A stretch of 64,000 nt of DNA, taken from the NCBI RefSeq assembly GCF_000423585.1, contig NZ_AUIG01000002.1, positions 237,015-301,014 of the forward strand, given 5' to 3'. The DNA is from Salinimicrobium xinjiangense DSM 19287. GTDB taxonomy: Bacteria; Bacteroidota; Bacteroidia; Flavobacteriales; Flavobacteriaceae. Positions 59,576-64,000 of this stretch are shown piece after piece. The translations under genes and the position numbers were made by a program. Position 1 is the stretch's first letter; every line of letters starts with the position of its first letter. The notes beneath the pieces are model-generated. The model saw only the letters and a program-made list of their open reading frames with translations, had not been told where the DNA came from and ran no database searches.

Positions 59576-62335
59576 ATGACACCATTTATTGATGAGGTTC
59601 TCGCGAAATTGATCTCCGGGGACAAACCTATTTCCGATTATACCTTTATTCTACCCAGTAAAAGGGCCGGATCCTATCTCATAAACAGGTTGGCCAGATT
59701 TTCTAAAACTTCCCTGTTTGCTCCCAAAGTTCTAAGTATCGAGGATTTCGCCCAGGAGATCTCAGGACTGCAGTCTGTAGATAATGTTACCGCGCTTTTT
59801 GAATTTTATACCGCTTATTGCTCCTGTACCCCAAAAGAGAATACAGAGGATTTTGAAACCTTCTCTACCTGGGCACAAACATTATTGTATGACTTTAATG
59901 AAATTGACAGGTATCTGATTGAATACAATTCTTTTTTTGGTTATCTGGGGAATATTCAGGAGATGAACCACTGGTACCTGCAGGAGGAAAAAACTCCATT
60001 AATGGAGAATTACCTGCTCTTTTGGAATAAACTGCCTGAATATTACGAAGCTTTGCAGCAACAACTGGAGAAAAGAGATCTGGCTTACCAGGGGATGGTT
60101 TATAGAAAAGCTTCAGAAATGATCTCCCCCTTTGCTGAAACAGCCACGGGTTCCTTCATTTTTATAGGATTTAATGCTCTTAATAACGCAGAACAACATA
60201 TTTTCCAGACGCTTCTAGCGGCAGGTAAGGCTGAAGTTTATTGGGATATGGATAGAGCCTTTCTGGAAGATGAACAGCATGATGTTTCCCTTTTTCTAAA
60301 ACAATATTTAAAATCCTGGCCCTACTATCGGGATAGGGAGTTACAGCTTGTTTCTGACAACTATAGCACTACTAAGGATATTCGGATGGTGGGAGTACCT
60401 AAGAATATTGGCCAGGCGAAACTTGTAGGAGAATTACTTTCAAAGCTTACGGCAGAAGAGCTGGAGCAAACAGCTGTTGTCTTAGGTGATGAGAATTTAT
60501 TGCTTCCGGTGCTTAATTCTCTGCCGCCAAATGTGCAAGAGGTAAACATCACCATGGGTTTTGCTTTAAAAAATGCACCGGTGACATTTCTTTTTGAGCA
60601 ATTACTCCAGCTACATGCGACTACAGGAGATGATAAGATCTACCACAAAGATCTTATGGTCGTTTTGAGTCATCCATTAATCCAGAAAGTGAGTGCAGGA
60701 TACTCCCGAACAATTTCTGAGAAAATTAGAAAGAATAACCTGGTCTATATTGACCGGGCAGACCTTCTGGAAAATCTTCCCGAAAAATTAACGCCTTTAT
60801 TTAAGCTTTGCTTTGGTAAGTGGAAGAATGATCCTAAATATGCTTTAGAGTCTTTACGTGACCTGATAATGTTATTGAAGAATAGTTTAGATAAAGAAGC
60901 GGACAAGTTGAACCTTGAATTTCTTTATCAGCTGCACCTGCTCTTCAATCAATTGAACACTTTGGTAGAAAAATACCCGTATATTAATTCGGTGAAGGTA
61001 TTAACAAGCCTTTTTAAAGATCTTCTTTCTTCTAAAACTGTGGACTTTCGAGGGAAACCATTTTCCGGGTTACAGGTAATGGGAATGCTTGAATCCCGGG
61101 TGCTGGATTTTAAAAATGTGATTCTTACTTCAGTTAATGAAGGTGTGCTCCCCGCAGGAAAGAGCAGTAATTCTTTTATTCCATACGATCTAAAATGTGC
61201 GTATAAACTCCCCACTTATAAAGAAAAGGATGCGGTATACGCTTATCACTTTTACCATCTCCTGCAGAGGGCCGAAAACGTCCACTTGCTATACAATACC
61301 GAAAGCGACGGACTGAATGCGGGCGAGAAAAGCCGGTTTTTGCTGCAATTGCAAATGGAGACAAAGGAAAATCATAAGATTCAGAATTTCAGTGTGGCGC
61401 CTTTTGTTCCTGCACTATCTTCCAATTTGATGAAAATAGAAAAAACGCCGGAAATTCTGGAAAAACTGAAAAGGCGTGCAGCAGAGGGTTTGTCTCCTTC
61501 CGCTTTAACCACTTATATCAGGAATCCTCTTGATTTTTATAAGCAGTATGTACTGGGACTACAGGAAAGAGAAGAAGTGGAAGAAACGGTGGCATACAAT
61601 ACCCTGGGAAGTGTGGTTCATGATACCCTGGAGATCTTTTACAAAGAATGGCTGCAACAGGAGGTGACGTCCTCCCTTCTTGATAAAGCAATTGAGGGTA
61701 CTGATAAAGAAATTGGAAGACAGTTTAAAAAGCACTATACCCAGGCACCTCTTGATACCGGGAAAAACCTGTTAATTTTTGAGGTGGCACGTAGGTATGT
61801 CCATAATTTTCTAAAATTGGAAAAGGAAGATCTTGAAAGGGGAAACACTATTAGAGTTATAAAGGTAGAAGAAAAGCTAAACTCGTTAATCCGTTTGGAA
61901 GAGCTGGATTTTCCGGTGTACCTGAAAGGCATGGTGGACCGGGTTGATCTCTATAATGATAAGCTGCGCATTATTGATTACAAGACCGGAAAGGTGGAGC
62001 AATCAAAAGTGGAAGTTGTAGATTGGGAAGAGATCACTTCAGATTATGACCGGTACAGCAAACCCTTCCAAATCCTTACCTATGCCGTCATGATGAATGA
62101 GCAGGAGCCACTTCCCGAAGCCGTTGAAGCCGGAATAATCTCGTTTAAGAATTTGCAGGGGGGATTTTTAAAGTTCTGCAAGAAAGATAAAACAGGTTAC
62201 GGTGCAAAAAAAGATACAGATATTACAACCGAAACTCTTGCAGAATTTCAGGAACAGCTAAAAAAACTTATTTTAGAGATATTTGATCCTAATATCCCCT
62301 TTGTTGAGAAGGAAATAAAACAGAATTCATGGTAA
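59576..62335 (+). CDS. AddB-like PD-(D/E)XK nuclease
   Basis: 919 residues. N-terminus YTFILPSKRAGSYLINRLARF with inactive-helicase features: no GxGKT Walker A. The C-terminal nuclease domain starts AEGLSPSALTTYIRNPLDFYKQYVLGL and contains VYLKGMVDRVDLYNDKLRIIDYKTGKVE with the full nuclease motif. In classical AddB, a Cys precedes Pro in this segment and three more Cys near the end build an iron-sulphur staple; here the residue is Asn (YIRNP) and the tail has none. Partner of the AddA-like helicase at 53445. Ends inside the next gene's start. Confidence 0.85.
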   Translation: MTPFIDEVLAKLISGDKPISDYTFILPSKRAGSYLINRLARFSKTSLFAPKVLSIEDFAQEISGLQSVDNVTALFEFYTAYCSCTPKENTEDFETFSTWAQTLLYDFNEIDRYLIEYNSFFGYLGNIQEMNHWYLQEEKTPLMENYLLFWNKLPEYYEALQQQLEKRDLAYQGMVYRKASEMISPFAETATGSFIFIGFNALNNAEQHIFQTLLAAGKAEVYWDMDRAFLEDEQHDVSLFLKQYLKSWPYYRDRELQLVSDNYSTTKDIRMVGVPKNIGQAKLVGELLSKLTAEELEQTAVVLGDENLLLPVLNSLPPNVQEVNITMGFALKNAPVTFLFEQLLQLHATTGDDKIYHKDLMVVLSHPLIQKVSAGYSRTISEKIRKNNLVYIDRADLLENLPEKLTPLFKLCFGKWKNDPKYALESLRDLIMLLKNSLDKEADKLNLEFLYQLHLLFNQLNTLVEKYPYINSVKVLTSLFKDLLSSKTVDFRGKPFSGLQVMGMLESRVLDFKNVILTSVNEGVLPAGKSSNSFIPYDLKCAYKLPTYKEKDAVYAYHFYHLLQRAENVHLLYNTESDGLNAGEKSRFLLQLQMETKENHKIQNFSVAPFVPALSSNLMKIEKTPEILEKLKRRAAEGLSPSALTTYIRNPLDFYKQYVLGLQEREEVEETVAYNTLGSVVHDTLEIFYKEWLQQEVTSSLLDKAIEGTDKEIGRQFKKHYTQAPLDTGKNLLIFEVARRYVHNFLKLEKEDLERGNTIRVIKVEEKLNSLIRLEELDFPVYLKGMVDRVDLYNDKLRIIDYKTGKVEQSKVEVVDWEEITSDYDRYSKPFQILTYAVMMNEQEPLPEAVEAGIISFKNLQGGFLKFCKKDKTGYGAKKDTDITTETLAEFQEQLKKLILEIFDPNIPFVEKEIKQNSW

Positions 62336-63177
62336 AAAAAGAAAAAAATATAAGTCTGAAAGGTTTACATGGACGGCCTGTTCCCACAGATGTGTTTTAT
62401 ACTGAAGAAGGCGGTAACAAGCCTGTATTGCTTTTTTGCCACGGGTATAAAGGTTTTAAGGATTGGGGAGCCTGGAATATAATGGGAGAGGAGTTTGCAA
62501 AAAATGGTTTTCTGTTCATCAAGTTCAATTTTGCCTTTAATGGCGGAACCCTGGATGAGCCCATAGATTTTCCCGATCTCGATGCCTTTGGAGAGAATAC
62601 TTATACAAAGGAACTTGATGACCTGGAAGTCTTGATCAACTGGATTTGCAGCGAAGACTTTCCATTTATAGAAATTGCAGATCTTTCGCGCTTTACGCTT
62701 ATGGGGCACTCCAGAGGTGGCGGGGTGGTAGTGGTAAAGGCAGGAGAGGATGAGCGGATTCAAAAATTGATCACCCTATCTGCAGTCAGTGATTTTGGAG
62801 ACCGGTTTCCTCAGGGACAAGAACTGGAAGCCTGGAGACAAAAAGGTATTGCCTATATCGAGAATTCCCGCACCAAACAACAAATGCCTCACCTGTTTGA
62901 CTTTTATGAAGATTTCAAGGCAAATGAGGAAAGACTTACTATCTCCAGGTCGGCTAAAAAACTTCAGATTCCCACCCTTATCATTCATGGTACGGCCGAT
63001 CCTACAGTAGAATTAGAAAATGCCCATGATCTGCATGATTGGATAAAAAATTCTGAATTATTCCTGTTAGAAGGGAGTGACCATGTTTTTGAAGTTTCAC
63101 ATCCCTGGGAAAAAGAAGAGCTGCCCCCGTCGATGGAAAAGATCGTTCAAAAGGCAAGCGAGTTTATTAAAGGATAA
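62329..63177 (+). CDS. Alpha/beta hydrolase
   Basis: 282 residues, cytoplasmic. Oxyanion region VLLFCHGYKGFKDWG; nucleophile Ser128 in LMGHSRGGGVVV; Asp in IIHGTADPTVEL and His in LEGSDHVFEVSHPW, giving a full triad. Resembles a dienelactone hydrolase/serine aminopeptidase-like esterase; substrate unknown. The ATG (62329) overlaps the AddB-like stop by seven bases, so it is cotranscribed. Confidence 0.85.
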   Translation: MVKKEKNISLKGLHGRPVPTDVFYTEEGGNKPVLLFCHGYKGFKDWGAWNIMGEEFAKNGFLFIKFNFAFNGGTLDEPIDFPDLDAFGENTYTKELDDLEVLINWICSEDFPFIEIADLSRFTLMGHSRGGGVVVVKAGEDERIQKLITLSAVSDFGDRFPQGQELEAWRQKGIAYIENSRTKQQMPHLFDFYEDFKANEERLTISRSAKKLQIPTLIIHGTADPTVELENAHDLHDWIKNSELFLLEGSDHVFEVSHPWEKEELPPSMEKIVQKASEFIKG

Positions 63178-63225
63178 AAACTGTGAACTAAGTCTTTTCT
63201 CCTTGGAAAGATAATCCTGAATTCG

Positions 63226-63756
63226 CTATTTCAGGATTAGCCATCCTAATTGCAGGCCAACAAAGGGAGAAAAATAGGAGTCTCCCAGATCATTAAAACC
63301 AATTCCCCCGCCAAGATTGATGTTTAATTTAAAGCCACTGTTGTATACACGCTGTAAGCCCCATGCAGGACCGATAAAAACAGCATAGTCTGCCTGTGAT
63401 TTTAAATCTCCAAAAATGGGATTTCCACTGGTGATCTCTGCCAGGGCAGTAAAATAGTTTCCACTATTCTCAGAAATTTTTTTCCCTTTCTCTAATCTCT
63501 TATCCAGGTTATAATAGAACCTGTACTGCGCATGGAAGGTTGGAAAAACGGCATATCCACTATCGTTATTTGTGCTTCTGTATGCAAAGCCGGTACCAAG
63601 ATTAAGGTCTAAAGTTGTTTTTTTTCCCATGCTCATCTCATATTCAAGAGAAGGAATAAGAAGATTAACCGAAAGCTGGGAGTTTGTTTGTGGAGCTTGC
63701 TGTGCAAAAATTATAGTTGAATATAAGATAGCGCCGACCAGTAATAAGTTCTTCAT
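63226..63756 (-). CDS. Small outer-membrane beta-barrel-like protein
   Basis: 176 residues: signal peptide (1-19, ending FAQQ), then alternating strands with aromatic residues (LIPSLEYEMSMGKKTTLDLNLGTGFAYRS, FPTFHAQYRFYYNLDKRLEKGKKIS, GPAWGLQRVYNSGFKLNINLGGGIGF, ending VGLQLGWLILK). The shape suits a small eight-strand OM barrel (DUF3575-like). No function assigned. A 10-bp hairpin overlaps its 3' end (63212-63239). Confidence 0.7.
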   Translation of the reverse strand: MKNLLLVGAILYSTIIFAQQAPQTNSQLSVNLLIPSLEYEMSMGKKTTLDLNLGTGFAYRSTNNDSGYAVFPTFHAQYRFYYNLDKRLEKGKKISENSGNYFTALAEITSGNPIFGDLKSQADYAVFIGPAWGLQRVYNSGFKLNINLGGGIGFNDLGDSYFSPFVGLQLGWLILK

Positions 63757-63781
63757 TTTAAAAATTTTATACGCTGAATAA

Positions 63782-64000
63782 TAAGTTGCCTAAAATAGTT
63801 AAAGTTTTACTAAACCGGGTACTCGTCCTTTCGTTTTAGCTGCTACAGAAAAGTTAATGGTAGAAGAAATAAATATATTGATGCTCAAAAAAGGCATTTT
63901 TGGCTGCCATTTAAAATCAGAATGAAGATAGACCTCACAGGTTTCCAAAACCTGTGAGGTCTGAATATATGAAACCACAAAACCACCGCTTTCGCAGTGG
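63782..64000. other. Intergenic end of the window with two hairpins
   Basis: No gene seen. It holds the AGACCTCAC-type hairpin at 63930-63962 and a hairpin-like CCACCGCTTTCGCAGTGG at 63983-64000, cut by the window end. Near 63883 a partial CAAAAAnnGCATTTTTG element occurs. Confidence 0.6.
63930..63962. repeat. AGACCTCAC-type hairpin, best copy
   Basis: AGACCTCACAGGTTT (63930-63944), loop CCA, AAACCTGTGAGGTCT (63948-63962): 15-bp perfect stem with the same outer arms as the hairpins at 35546 and 46039. Confidence 0.85.

Noticed and set aside
1..64000. Prophage, transposon, toxin-antitoxin or defence island
   Set aside because: No integrase, transposase, terminase, restriction-modification or toxin-antitoxin pair was recognised; the window is core-type chromosome with housekeeping genes throughout.

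Overview
The window is about 64 kb of a chromosome from a member of the Bacteroidetes, most likely family Flavobacteriaceae (Gramella/Salinimicrobium-like). The reasons are near-absent Shine-Dalgarno sequences, repeated TAnnTTTG -7 promoter boxes, SusC-style TonB receptors with carboxypeptidase-regulatory domains, and the gene orders yceD-rpmF-fabH-accB-accC and rbfA/mce. It is dense, ordinary core chromosome: I see no prophage, insertion sequence, CRISPR array, rRNA or integrase. There is one tRNA.

Layout. 1-0.6 kb: 3' end of an NlpC/P60 peptidase. 0.9-8.4 kb: an amino-sugar/cell-wall recycling block with a NagB deaminase fused to a PIG-L deacetylase-like domain, a ROK regulator, a divergent NagX-like acyltransferase and a NagZ-type GH3 fused to a beta-lactamase-like hydrolase. 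8.6-16.6 kb: outer-membrane barrel protein, DusB, LolC/E-type permease, RbfA, methylmalonyl-CoA epimerase, a CAU tRNA, a thioredoxin-like protein and an orphan ATP-grasp-like protein. 17-24.6 kb: an acidic-repeat lipoprotein, a barrel protein, a self-contained winged-helix/membrane-protein regulon with twin operators, then MpaB-like, DUF2809-like and BLUF photoreceptor genes. 24.7-29.8 kb: M16 peptidase, GluR0-like glutamate-receptor channel, and two tandem small surface proteins with an identical PPPVGLCLPINDYLLPL tail.

29.9-38.9 kb: ribE, pdxA, the yceD-rpmF-fabH-accBC fatty-acid cluster, a FAD oxidoreductase, mtgA, a GreA-tail-like protein and an ABC ATPase. 39-48.5 kb (all minus): prolyl oligopeptidase; a four-gene metal-uptake-like operon (ZnuD-like TonB receptor, two small His/Cys proteins ending RAPP/RGPP, DUF4625 lipoprotein); asd with a hairpin leader; mscL; alr overlapping tdk. 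48.6-64 kb: conserved hypothetical + rsmI, recJ, a superoxide dismutase, and an AddA-like helicase-nuclease and AddB-like nuclease separated by kbl and an OmpA protein, then a hydrolase and a small barrel protein.

Most notable for follow-up are the tandem small proteins with a PID-CTERM-like tail, the shared ACTTTG-N5-CAAAGT operators, the metal-uptake-like operon with paired RAPP/RGPP proteins, the GluR0-like channel, the BLUF protein lacking the usual Trp, and three families of dispersed intergenic palindromes (AGACCTCAC hairpins, a 28-nt GTAGAGA palindrome, CAAAAATGnCATTTTTG elements). All function calls are from sequence reading alone, with no database search.
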